A stretch of 64,000 nucleotides of DNA. Origin: JANJUB01 sp031386985 (lineage in GTDB: Bacteria > Armatimonadota > Fimbriimonadia > Fimbriimonadales > Fimbriimonadaceae). The position numbers were made by a program, and so were the translations under genes. The stretch lies in NCBI GenBank assembly GCA_031386985.1, contig JANNCV010000026.1, positions 84,626-148,625 on the forward strand. The letters are read 5' to 3'. Under the pieces are notes generated by a model. That model was not told where the DNA came from. It did no database searches and saw only the letters and a list, made by a program, of their open reading frames with translations. Below are positions 16,604 through 24,664 of this stretch, in pieces; the stretch's first letter is position 1; every line of letters starts with the position of its first letter.

Positions 16604-17263
16604 TCAACGCGCGGCCCAAAGGAAACCGCGACGCATGATCTCTTTAACGGGTTCGGCCTCAATCACGTTCCGTTGATGGCCTAATGCGTTGTAAAAAACA
16701 CGACCCGTGCCATACTTTTTTGTCCAGATCGTGGGCATTTTGCAAGGATTCTGAGAGTGGGGGCCGTCGGCGGCGGGGTTTGGAAACTCGCAATCCGCCA
16801 AAACGTGCATGCCTGGATCAATGTGCATATAGTATTGTTCGCTCGCAACGCTGAAATCACTAATGCCTTTCAAGATTTCGTGGTCCGAATCCACTACGTG
16901 AACTAGATAGGGCGTTCCATCGTTGCCAGGATGGGCAACAAATTGCCCGCCGGTCATGAATTGCCATTCGCTATCTTCGCGAAATGCGTCGCACATTCCG
17001 CCGTGCGCACCCGCGATTCCCACCCCATGTTCTCGTACCGCGCTGCAAACGGCTTGGGACTGCTCAGGTGAAATCTTGCCCATCGTCCAATGTGGAACGA
17101 TGAGATCAAAAGTTGGTAGATCCTCGCTTTCAAAAGATGACAAAGAGTCTGAGGCGGCAACTTCAAATCCCTCATCCTTCAACACCTCCGTAAACAATGT
17201 TGATATTCCGATGGGGTCGTGGCCATCCCAACCCCCAAAAACAATAAGTGCTCGCTTAGCCAT
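16604..17263 (-). CDS. ThuA-like domain protein
   Basis: This 219-residue protein has the ThuA fold, related to class I glutamine amidotransferases: ALIVFGGWDGHDP, DLIVPHWTMGKIS, GIAGAHGGMCDAF, VVDSDHEILKGI and the C-terminal GTGRVFYNALGH. ThuA is linked to trehalose/sucrose utilisation in rhizobia, but most members are uncharacterised sugar-metabolism proteins; planctomycete- and armatimonad-like genomes have many. A CATAAT hexamer lies 8 bp before the ATG without Shine-Dalgarno sequence, pointing to a leaderless transcript that may continue through ispE. Confidence 0.85.
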   Translation of the reverse strand: MAKRALIVFGGWDGHDPIGISTLFTEVLKDEGFEVAASDSLSSFESEDLPTFDLIVPHWTMGKISPEQSQAVCSAVREHGVGIAGAHGGMCDAFREDSEWQFMTGGQFVAHPGNDGTPYLVHVVDSDHEILKGISDFSVASEQYYMHIDPGMHVLADCEFPNPAADGPHSQNPCKMPTIWTKKYGTGRVFYNALGHQRNVIEAEPVKEIMRRGFLWAAR

Positions 17264-17271
17264 GAAGCTGA

Positions 17272-17277
17272 ATTATG
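17272..17277 (-). promoter_or_regulatory. -10-like element (CATAAT) of the ThuA-like gene
   Basis: On the minus strand CATAAT lies 8 nt before the ATG at 17263, a spacing that would place transcription start at or next to the start codon. Confidence 0.45.
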
Positions 17278-17316
17278 AGGCACCGAGCATTTCTTATGTG
17301 GGATACTGATTTTGGA

Positions 17317-17820
17317 ATGGTTCTGAAAGTTGCGTTTGATGATTTTCCCGCATCAATGATTGAGTATGCGGCAGATTCGGACGCCTTTCTCGCTGATCTG
17401 CCCGCCGGATGCGCTGTAAGCGCGGTAAATCCCCAGACGGGCATCATCGTCAGCACTGTTTCTGAGCTTGATCCGCTAAAGGCGAGAGAGTTGCTTGAAG
17501 CCGCCGGAATCAGGGTGAGAGTAGGAGCCTGGACTTCGGAAGCCGATGATCCGATCATAGGAAGCGGACAGGTATACGTTGCGGCCGTAGCCTATCGTAG
17601 CCGGGAATTCACTCCCGGGTTATGGATGGATGCTTACCCTTATGAGCCCGCGCCTTCGGACGTGCTTCGAGAAATGTACGACGAGTTTGTGGCCAATGGG
17701 GAACTGAAAGGCGGCTCATTTGATGAGTTCACCCGGCTAAGTTTTCCAAACGTTGTGATCCTACAGCCCGAAGAGATTTCCGGCTATATCGCAAAGAAAA
17801 TGGGGGATGATAGGGATTGA
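17317..17820 (+). CDS. Small hypothetical protein
   Basis: The frame opens at 17275, but the ATG at 17317 is preferred: GATACT lies 9 nt before it and the sequence then reads MVLKVAFDDFPASMIEYAAD, a compact soluble 167-residue protein. The 17275 start would overlap the -10 of the divergent ThuA-like gene. It shows no signal peptide, membrane segment or known motif, and is acidic at the C-terminus (KKMGDDRD). Function unknown. Confidence 0.7.
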   Translation: MVLKVAFDDFPASMIEYAADSDAFLADLPAGCAVSAVNPQTGIIVSTVSELDPLKARELLEAAGIRVRVGAWTSEADDPIIGSGQVYVAAVAYRSREFTPGLWMDAYPYEPAPSDVLREMYDEFVANGELKGGSFDEFTRLSFPNVVILQPEEISGYIAKKMGDDRD

Positions 17821-17882
17821 ACGGAGGCCCCGTTTCGGGGAGAATTTCGGGGCACATCCGCATATCACGAACCGAGGCTCGC

Positions 17883-17888
17883 TAGCAT
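17883..17888 (+). promoter_or_regulatory. -10-like element (TAGCAT) of the first HTH-PAS gene
   Basis: TAGCAT lies 6 nt before the ATG at 17895, and no Shine-Dalgarno sequence is present, as expected for a leaderless transcript. Confidence 0.5.
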
Positions 17889-17894
17889 GATTAT

Positions 17895-18848
17895 ATGAAA
17901 GATTTAGAAGCCAAGGAAGTCGGCATAAACGATGTCATCCGAACCAATGACATCATTAGTTCGGATTTGTCGGGGATGACGCGTGAGCAGCAGATCATCG
18001 CGTTGGCTTCACAAGGGAAAACCGACAAAGAAGTAGGGGTGGTTCTGGGAATTAAACAGAGCTCGGTGGCCACTTATTGGGTGCGCGTCCGGAACCGATA
18101 CGGGGCCGCTTCGCGGTCCGAAGCGATCGCGAGCGTGTTGAATGAAGCCGCCAGGAATCTGCGGCTAGTGATTGATCTTAATCCCGATCCGATTGTCGTA
18201 TCGAGCGTAGGGATGATTATTTACGGAAACCCCGCCGCCGCCCAAATGCTTGGGTGTGCCGATGCTTCCGAGCTCATTGGCTACAAAACTCTAGATCTGG
18301 TTGATGAGGTGGATCATCCGCGAGTGATAGAGCGAGCTAAAAACGTAGCATCGGGCCAACGAAACGGCGTTGCCATCTTTCACGCAACTGGGTTAGATGG
18401 TCGAAAGTTGGTTATTGAAAGTTCGAGTGGGCCAGCCACTTGGGAAGGGAAACCAGCGATGATATCTACCGTGCGGGATCGAACGCGAGAGTTCGAAGCT
18501 GAGCGAGAACTTAAGAGAAAGATCGAAGTTTTGGAGGCCTTGGTTGATGGATTGCCTGATCTCATGTTCGTAATGACCGCTGATGGTTACTACATTGATA
18601 TCAGGGAGTGCCAAGAGACGCGGGCGGTTGCCCCTCGTGATGAGCTCTTGGGGCGCCACTATCGGGAGTTTCTGCCTCCTGAGGTTTCCGCCAAACTCGA
18701 TGCGGCCTTCGCTCAGTTGTTAACAACGGGTGAAGTCTCTTCCCTCTCTTACGAGATCGAAACCGATGGGGCAGTGGAGCGATTCGAATCAAAGCTAGCC
18801 AGAACCACGGATGGAAACGTACTCATTTTGGTGCGGGTGATGGCGTAG
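17895..18848 (+). CDS. LuxR-type HTH / tandem PAS regulator (copy 1)
   Basis: This 317-residue protein has an N-terminal GerE/LuxR-type helix-turn-helix (about residues 30-85: MTREQQIIALASQGKTDKEV, then the recognition helix in SSVATYWVRVRNRYG), followed by two PAS domains (about 92-205 and 212-315) joined by a helical linker rich in Glu/Arg. DNA-binding first and sensors last is the reverse of the usual LuxR layout. There is no kinase or receiver domain. It is the first of a tandem pair with the gene at 18922, which shares the whole architecture. Ligand and target genes are unknown. Confidence 0.88.
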   Translation: MKDLEAKEVGINDVIRTNDIISSDLSGMTREQQIIALASQGKTDKEVGVVLGIKQSSVATYWVRVRNRYGAASRSEAIASVLNEAARNLRLVIDLNPDPIVVSSVGMIIYGNPAAAQMLGCADASELIGYKTLDLVDEVDHPRVIERAKNVASGQRNGVAIFHATGLDGRKLVIESSSGPATWEGKPAMISTVRDRTREFEAERELKRKIEVLEALVDGLPDLMFVMTADGYYIDIRECQETRAVAPRDELLGRHYREFLPPEVSAKLDAAFAQLLTTGEVSSLSYEIETDGAVERFESKLARTTDGNVLILVRVMA

Positions 18849-18921
18849 CCGATTGTCGGGGGTAGTCTTTAAGAACCTGTTCACGCATCGCCCAGACGGA
18901 TAACTGTGCAGGGGAATTTGA

Positions 18922-19872
18922 ATGAAGAATACGGACGCGCTTTCTGCTCCCTCGGAACTCGCCAACGAAGGTGACGCGGTTCAAGGTGTGCTAGGGAGCA
19001 TGACTCGTGAGCAACAGATCCTTGTCCTAGCCTCGCAAGGGAAACCGGACAAGGAAATCTCAGCTATCCTTGGGATAAAGTTCAATACTGTCGCAACTTA
19101 TTGGTCACGAGTTCTCAATCGCTACGGGGCATCTTCTCGCTCAGAGGTTATTGCCATGGTTTTGAATGAGACATTGCGAAACTATCAGCTCGCGATTGAA
19201 CAAAGCCCGGAACCAATCATCGTTCTATCGAAGGGGCAAGTGATTTATGCGAATCAAAAAGCAGCAGAACTGACTGGCTACGAGAGCCCCGCTGCAATGT
19301 TGGGTATTAGTGCGTTGGCTTACGTTCACGACGAAGATAGGGCCCTAATTTCGGAGCGAATCGCAACTGTGAACCGGGGTGAGGCGAACCCCTCTCAGCG
19401 GTTTAGAATTGTCCGAAAAAACGGTCAGGTTGTATGGGCCGAAGGGGTCAGCACCCCTACGACATGGGAGGGGAAACCCGCTCTGCTCGCGAATTTTCGA
19501 GATCGAACTCGGGAGGTTGAGGCAGAATTGCTTCTCAAGCATAGGGTTGACATGCTCGAAGCCTTAGTTGACGGGTTACCCGATTTGCTTTTTGTGATGT
19601 CGCCGGATGGCACCTATCTTGATTTTCGTGAGAGCCAATATGGCCGACCATTCGTGCCAGGCGATCAGTTTCTGGGGCGTCAATACCGAGAGATTTTGCC
19701 TCCGCCCGTTGCGGCAAAATTTGACATTGCATTCCAAGAGCTCATTCGAACAGGAGAAGTTCAGTCTATCTCTTTCTCGTTTGAACGGGATGGCGCGACG
19801 GAGAGTTACAGTGCAAAACTGACGCGAATGACCGATGGAAACGTTCTAATCGTCGTTCGGCAACTCCAGTGA
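18922..19872 (+). CDS. LuxR-type HTH / tandem PAS regulator (copy 2)
   Basis: This 316-residue paralog of the preceding gene has the same order: HTH (SMTREQQILVLASQGKPDKE, then SRVLNRYGASSRSE), PAS 1 from about 92, and PAS 2 from about 212 ending TDGNVLIVVRQLQ. Similarity runs from HTH to the last residues, so the pair arose by duplication of a whole gene. Unlike copy 1 it has a Shine-Dalgarno sequence (AGGGG) before the ATG. PAS 1 differs more than PAS 2 and HTH, suggesting a changed input with a related DNA target. Confidence 0.88.
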   Translation: MKNTDALSAPSELANEGDAVQGVLGSMTREQQILVLASQGKPDKEISAILGIKFNTVATYWSRVLNRYGASSRSEVIAMVLNETLRNYQLAIEQSPEPIIVLSKGQVIYANQKAAELTGYESPAAMLGISALAYVHDEDRALISERIATVNRGEANPSQRFRIVRKNGQVVWAEGVSTPTTWEGKPALLANFRDRTREVEAELLLKHRVDMLEALVDGLPDLLFVMSPDGTYLDFRESQYGRPFVPGDQFLGRQYREILPPPVAAKFDIAFQELIRTGEVQSISFSFERDGATESYSAKLTRMTDGNVLIVVRQLQ

Positions 19873-19914
19873 GCCTTGCTAATTTGCGTCAAGTGTAATT
19901 TGCCATACTCAATC

Positions 19915-22032
19915 ATGCGAAACCTCGGCTTGCTGTTAATGCTACTTTCTACCTTGGCATCCTCCCAAATGAACTACCCCCAATCTAAGCGCGTTGACTT
20001 AAAGGAGACCCATCACGGAATTGAAGTTGCCGATCCTTATCGCTGGTTGGAGGAAGATTCGGAGGATACAAAGGCATGGGTTACTGCGCAAAGTGAGTTC
20101 ACCAATGACTACTTAGCCGCTCTGCCGTATCGCTCAGAAATTTCCGGGCGCCTCCGGGGACTGATAAACTATGAACGATTTACCGTGCCCAGCAAGGCCG
20201 GCGGACGTTACTTTTATTCTCGTAACGATGGCCTGCAGAATCAGTCGGTGCTCTACGTTGCTTCTTCGCTCAAAGGGACACCAAGGGTTTTGCTCGATCC
20301 GAACAAACTGAGCGACGATGGCACGGTTGCGCTTTCCGGAATAGATATCAGCGAATCGGGTCGTTTTATGGCGTACGGCACCAGCGCAAGTGGCTCGGAT
20401 TGGCAAGAGTGGCATGTGCGTGACGTAAACACAGGGAAAGATCTTGGTGATCACATCCGGTGGGTTAAGTTTTCGGGAGCAAGTTTCACCAAAGATGACA
20501 AAGGGTTTTTCTATTCCCGCTACGATGAGCCCAAGGGCCAGGCCATGCAGGATCAGAATTACTATCAAAAGCTCTACTATCACCGGATTGGAACTCCGCA
20601 AGCGCGGGATATTCTGATTTACGAGCGCAAGGATCAGCGCGAATGGGGTTTTGACGGCACGGTTTCGGACGACGGCCGCTATCTCATCATCTCCGTTTGG
20701 CAGGGGACTTTGCCCGAGAATCGCGTTTATGTCGCCGATATTTCAAAGGGAGTGGTGGCTTCGCCGAAGGTTGTCAAGCTGTTTGATAAGCGCGACGCCT
20801 CTTACGCATACTTGGGCAATATTGGTAAGAAGTTCTACTTCCAGACGAACCTGAAAGCCCCCTTTAGCCGCGTAATCGCCGCGGATTTGGGCTCTGGCAC
20901 AGTGAAAACGATTATTCCTCAGTCGAAGGACGCGATGGACGGAGTTTCTATGGTGGGTGGGAGAATTATCGCCCAATATTTGCACGATGCCAGTAGCCTG
21001 GTGAAGGTTTTTACTCCTGCGGGCAAGGAACTTGTCCGAGGAGTAGCCCTGCCGGGAATCGGTTCAGTTGGCGGGTTTGGCGGGCGCTTCGATGACTCGG
21101 AGACGTTTTACAGTTTTGCGAGTTATACGAGTCCAACCACGATCTATCGTTATGATGTTAAGACGGGAGAATCAACCGTTTTCCGAAAGCCGAACGTAAA
21201 GTTCAATGCTCTAGAATTTGAAACGAAACAGGTCTTCGCGCGGAGTAAAGATGGGACTCGTGTGCCGATTTTTGTTACGGGCCGTAAGGGATTCAAGCTG
21301 AACGGGTTGAATCCCACTTTGATGTATGGTTACGGCGGATTCAATGCGAACACGACTCCCCGCTTCTCCGCAATAACCCTCTCTTGGCTTGAAATGGGCG
21401 GGCTCTATGCCGATGTGGTTCTGCGAGGTGGGACGGAGTACGGGGAAGCGTGGCACCGAGCCGGAATGCTTCATAAGAAGCAAAACGTGTTCGACGATTT
21501 CATCGCCGCCGGCGAATTTTTGATTCGGGAGCGGTTCACTTCCGCCCCGAAACTCGCAATCCATGGGGCTTCAAATGGGGGGCTCTTGGTGGGGGCTTGC
21601 ATTACGCAGCGGCCCGAACTCTTCGGAGCTGCTTTGCCGGCCGTCGGGGTTATGGATATGCTTCGCTTCCAGAAGTTCACCATCGGCTGGGCCTGGCAAG
21701 GCGAGTATGGATATCCCGAAAGAGATGCCGCCGATTTCAAGTATATGCTTGGCTACTCACCTTATCACAACTTGAAATCGGGAACGAAATATCCGCCGAC
21801 TTTGATCACGACCGCCGATCACGACGATCGGGTGGTTCCCGCTCATAGTTTCAAGTTCGCCGCTGCGATTCAGCACGCTCAAGCCGGGGACGCGCCTGTC
21901 TTGATAAGGATTGAAACCAAGGCCGGCCACGGCGCGGGCAAACCGATCACCAAGGTGATCGAGGAGTGGGCCGACCAATACGCGTTTCTGGTGAAACATC
22001 TTGGATTCAAACCAAACCTCCCCGACGGATAA
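19915..22032 (+). CDS. Prolyl oligopeptidase (family S9A), secreted
   Basis: This 705-residue serine peptidase cleaves short proline-containing peptides. It has a signal peptide (MRNLGLLLMLLSTLASSQ), the S9A N-terminal motif DPYRWLEE, a beta-propeller (about 80-420) and an alpha/beta-hydrolase domain with GASNGGLLVG (Ser about 553), DHDDRVVP (Asp about 637) and GHGAGKP (His about 671). The ATG was chosen because it starts the signal peptide; a longer frame begins 39 bp upstream. CATACT lies 5 nt before this ATG. It overlaps the LmbE-like gene by 32 bp. Confidence 0.93.
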   Translation: MRNLGLLLMLLSTLASSQMNYPQSKRVDLKETHHGIEVADPYRWLEEDSEDTKAWVTAQSEFTNDYLAALPYRSEISGRLRGLINYERFTVPSKAGGRYFYSRNDGLQNQSVLYVASSLKGTPRVLLDPNKLSDDGTVALSGIDISESGRFMAYGTSASGSDWQEWHVRDVNTGKDLGDHIRWVKFSGASFTKDDKGFFYSRYDEPKGQAMQDQNYYQKLYYHRIGTPQARDILIYERKDQREWGFDGTVSDDGRYLIISVWQGTLPENRVYVADISKGVVASPKVVKLFDKRDASYAYLGNIGKKFYFQTNLKAPFSRVIAADLGSGTVKTIIPQSKDAMDGVSMVGGRIIAQYLHDASSLVKVFTPAGKELVRGVALPGIGSVGGFGGRFDDSETFYSFASYTSPTTIYRYDVKTGESTVFRKPNVKFNALEFETKQVFARSKDGTRVPIFVTGRKGFKLNGLNPTLMYGYGGFNANTTPRFSAITLSWLEMGGLYADVVLRGGTEYGEAWHRAGMLHKKQNVFDDFIAAGEFLIRERFTSAPKLAIHGASNGGLLVGACITQRPELFGAALPAVGVMDMLRFQKFTIGWAWQGEYGYPERDAADFKYMLGYSPYHNLKSGTKYPPTLITTADHDDRVVPAHSFKFAAAIQHAQAGDAPVLIRIETKAGHGAGKPITKVIEEWADQYAFLVKHLGFKPNLPDG

Positions 22033-22849
22033 TCCCGAGTTTGAGGCCGTCGCACGAAAGAAGAAGCGGCGGAAGCGGCGGATCGTGGTTTATGGCTCTT
22101 TTGTAGGGTTGATTTGGGGCGCGTATGTTTTTCAGCCGGTGGAATTTGATTTCTTCAAGCGAAAGCTACCGCCAAAATCCGTTGTTGACCCTTCATCGCA
22201 AGTCCTCTTCAGGAAAGGGACCCGCGTTATGGTCGTAGTCGCCCACCCCGACGATAGCGAATTCTACATCGCGGGCACACTGCTTTCGCTTCAGAAGAGC
22301 GGAGCCGAAATTTATCAACTGTTGCATACGGATGGTGACAAGGCTTACTACTTCTGGGCCGATAACTCGGCCCTCCGCGAAATCAGGCGGGCCGAGCAAC
22401 GCACGGCTTCAGCCCAATATGGAGTGAAGGAACTCCGGTTCTTAGGTTATCCTGATGGGCGTTTGCGCCGCAATTCCGACACTTTGACCGCCACGAAGAA
22501 AGCGATTCAGGATTGGAAGCCCGACTACATCCTCTGCATGGATAGCGCCTACCCGCCCCGCGCCAGCCACCAAGACCACCGCCGCTCTGGCGAACTAGCC
22601 GAAGAGGCGGTCCGGGCTTTGGGCTGGAAGGGATGGCTGCTGCGGTATAGCTCAATGGCTCCGAACTACGTGGTAAATGTGGATAAGGTGATCGACCAGC
22701 GCATCGCCTCGCTGGCTATTCACAAGAGCCAGTTTTTTGGGGAGAAACTGAAGCGGATTCAAGCCCACCTAACCGACAGCGCCGTCGAGCAAGCCAGTGA
22801 CGCAGGCTTCACCTATGGCGAAGCGTTTCGGGCGGAGCGGTTGAAGTAA
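22001..22849 (+). CDS. LmbE/PIG-L-family deacetylase, membrane anchored
   Basis: This 282-residue protein starts with TTG inside the end of the peptidase gene. A basic stretch (RKKKRRKRR) and one membrane helix (about 27-44) anchor it, followed by a PIG-L domain with the zinc motif VVAHPDDSEF, and HQDHRR for the third ligand region. Members remove N-acetyl groups from GlcNAc-containing lipids, thiols or antibiotics. Here the substrate is unknown. The overlap with the S9 peptidase indicates cotranscription. Confidence 0.85.
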   Translation: MDSNQTSPTDNPEFEAVARKKKRRKRRIVVYGSFVGLIWGAYVFQPVEFDFFKRKLPPKSVVDPSSQVLFRKGTRVMVVVAHPDDSEFYIAGTLLSLQKSGAEIYQLLHTDGDKAYYFWADNSALREIRRAEQRTASAQYGVKELRFLGYPDGRLRRNSDTLTATKKAIQDWKPDYILCMDSAYPPRASHQDHRRSGELAEEAVRALGWKGWLLRYSSMAPNYVVNVDKVIDQRIASLAIHKSQFFGEKLKRIQAHLTDSAVEQASDAGFTYGEAFRAERLK

Positions 22850-23088
22850 GGACGTAACGATCTCATCTCGGTGATCCGACCGACTCCAGCACTCGCGGGG
22901 ATGGCTGGCAACTCTTCAAAGTGCAACTTCTACTCCTGCACAGAACCCCAGGTCTTCGAAGCTAGGGCTATCGCGCTTTGACCTCTTCGAGGTCGGAAGG
23001 CGTCCGGCATGAGAACGGCGATTTTACAACAAATGCGGCTTGGGCCATAACCCGCCATGTACACACGATCCGATCGGCTTTGGGCAAA

Positions 23089-23274
23089 CTAATCCGGTTC
23101 TGACTTTTTCGCGGCCCGGCGCGCCATACGTTCGCTGATCCAAAAGTGTAGCTGTGATGCGATAAGCATGGCAATTGGGAAGCCGCAAAGGAGAAGGACG
23201 ACCTGAAGCGGGCCTGGTTTGACCAAGTTGCCAACGACGATCGCATCGACTCCAAAAAAGAGGGCAACCAGCAA
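23089..23274 (-). CDS. Small two-helix membrane protein
   Basis: This 61-residue frame starts with TTG 25 bp after the upstream Gfo/Idh/MocA gene. It is almost entirely hydrophobic: two segments (about 1-18 and 22-44), then a basic-acidic tail RMARRAAKKSEPD, typical of small inner-membrane proteins with the tail inside. GGAGCC lies upstream. No family is recognised; reading frame and start are less certain than the membrane character. Confidence 0.55.
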   Translation of the reverse strand: MLVALFFGVDAIVVGNLVKPGPLQVVLLLCGFPIAMLIASQLHFWISERMARRAAKKSEPD

Positions 23275-23299
23275 TCGCCACTGTAGAGTGGGCAGGCTC

Positions 23300-24613
23300 C
23301 TACACCGCCCAGCCCGGTTCGAAGGCGGGTTTGATTAGGCTATCGAACTCGTCCGTTCCCTTCACCTTCATCTTCTTGGCGTCCCAATCCAGCTTCGGCC
23401 CATCGGCCCAAATAGCCAGATTGCCCAACAGTACGGTCTCCGTTAGAGGACCGCTATAGAAGGGGATGTTAGAAACGGCGGGAACGCCGCCCATCGCGGC
23501 GCGCGCGAACTCGGCCATGTGACCGGGTGATTCGTCTATCTGGATGTCAGGAATCGTGCCGCCGCCGATTAGCCGGAACGTGTTGTTGCTTTCATCAGGG
23601 GCGTAGATCGTGCCTTTCTCGCAAACGACAATCGAACCGTTGCCGCCGTAGGTTTCGCCGGGGCAGAGGGCAGGGTCGGGACGTTTGCCGCCGTCGTGCC
23701 AAGTTAGCTTGACCGGGCCGCGGTTCTTGTTAGCGGCAAACTCGTAGTCAACAATGCTCCATGCCGGGAAGCTATCGCGATTGTGACCGCTAGTCTTGGC
23801 TTGCACTGAAATCGGATCGCGCAAATCGAGACCCATAAAGCTCATGTTGAAAATATGGCAACCCATATCGCCAAGGGCACCCGTGCCAAAGTCCCACCAG
23901 CCTCGCCATGCGAAGGGAACATATTTATCTGAGTAAGCCCGAAGCGGGCGGGGGCCGAGCCAGAGCTTGAAATCAATATGCTTGGGCGCGAGCTGAGCAT
24001 CGGGTCGCTCCACACCTTGACCCCACCATCCGGCGGCCCGGTCGGTCCACAGGTGCACTTCCTTCACGGCGCCAAAGGTTCCCGCACGCAGGTGAGCAGC
24101 AGCCCGCCGCATGGGGCTATATGACGTGCTCTGGTTGCCCATTTGGGTTGCAACTTTGCTTTCACGGGCGATGCGCTGGAGTTGCCGGGATTCCCAAATT
24201 GTGCGAGTAAGGGGCTTTTCGGTATAGCAGTGCAAGCCGTATCGCATCGCCATCGCCGAAGCGGGGGCGTGATGATGATCGGGAGTGCTGATGATCACCG
24301 CGTCCATCTGGTTATGCAGGGTTTCGAGCATGATGCGATAGTCATCAAACGTTGAAGCCCTGGGATACTCTTCCATTCCCTTGGCCCGATCCTTGGCGTT
24401 AACATCGCATAGAGCGACAATATCACCGTGCTGGGCGGCCTGTTCCATTCCGCTCCAACCCTTGCCCCCGACACCAATAATGCCGATCCTAAGGCGATCA
24501 CTCTTGCTACGCTTGCTTTGCGATGCTTCTGAGTGAACTCCCGCTAGTCCAAGGCCAATCGCTCCAATTGTTGCGCCCTTAAGCACATCTCGACGTGAAA
24601 TACTGTTTGACAT
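23300..24613 (-). CDS. Tat-exported Gfo/Idh/MocA-family oxidoreductase
   Basis: This 437-residue NAD(P)-dependent dehydrogenase begins with a Tat signal (ISRRDVLKGATIGAIGLGLAG), then the Rossmann nucleotide site IGIIGVGGKGWSGMEQA, STPDHHHAPAS, the catalytic EKPLTR and a C-terminal beta-sheet domain. The family oxidises or epimerises sugars and inositols; Tat-exported members are abundant in planctomycete-like bacteria and act in the periplasm with tightly bound cofactor. An ATG 72 bp further upstream would not begin with the Tat signal and would overlap the divergent E1 gene. Confidence 0.9.
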   Translation of the reverse strand: MSNSISRRDVLKGATIGAIGLGLAGVHSEASQSKRSKSDRLRIGIIGVGGKGWSGMEQAAQHGDIVALCDVNAKDRAKGMEEYPRASTFDDYRIMLETLHNQMDAVIISTPDHHHAPASAMAMRYGLHCYTEKPLTRTIWESRQLQRIARESKVATQMGNQSTSYSPMRRAAAHLRAGTFGAVKEVHLWTDRAAGWWGQGVERPDAQLAPKHIDFKLWLGPRPLRAYSDKYVPFAWRGWWDFGTGALGDMGCHIFNMSFMGLDLRDPISVQAKTSGHNRDSFPAWSIVDYEFAANKNRGPVKLTWHDGGKRPDPALCPGETYGGNGSIVVCEKGTIYAPDESNNTFRLIGGGTIPDIQIDESPGHMAEFARAAMGGVPAVSNIPFYSGPLTETVLLGNLAIWADGPKLDWDAKKMKVKGTDEFDSLIKPAFEPGWAV

Positions 24614-24664
24614 ATCCGTTTTGAAGTTTAGCCCAAAATGTGGCGCGCCATTTGCGGGTAGGTT

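Noticed and set aside
17828..17841. CCCCG-TTT-CGGGG hairpin before the first HTH-PAS gene
   Set aside because: Five base pairs without a T-tract; insufficient for a terminator call.
22850..23088. Gap between the LmbE-like gene and the small membrane gene
   Set aside because: A short hairpin GACCTC-TTC-GAGGTC and a stretch faintly like other repeats are seen, but nothing that supports a gene, RNA or defined element.
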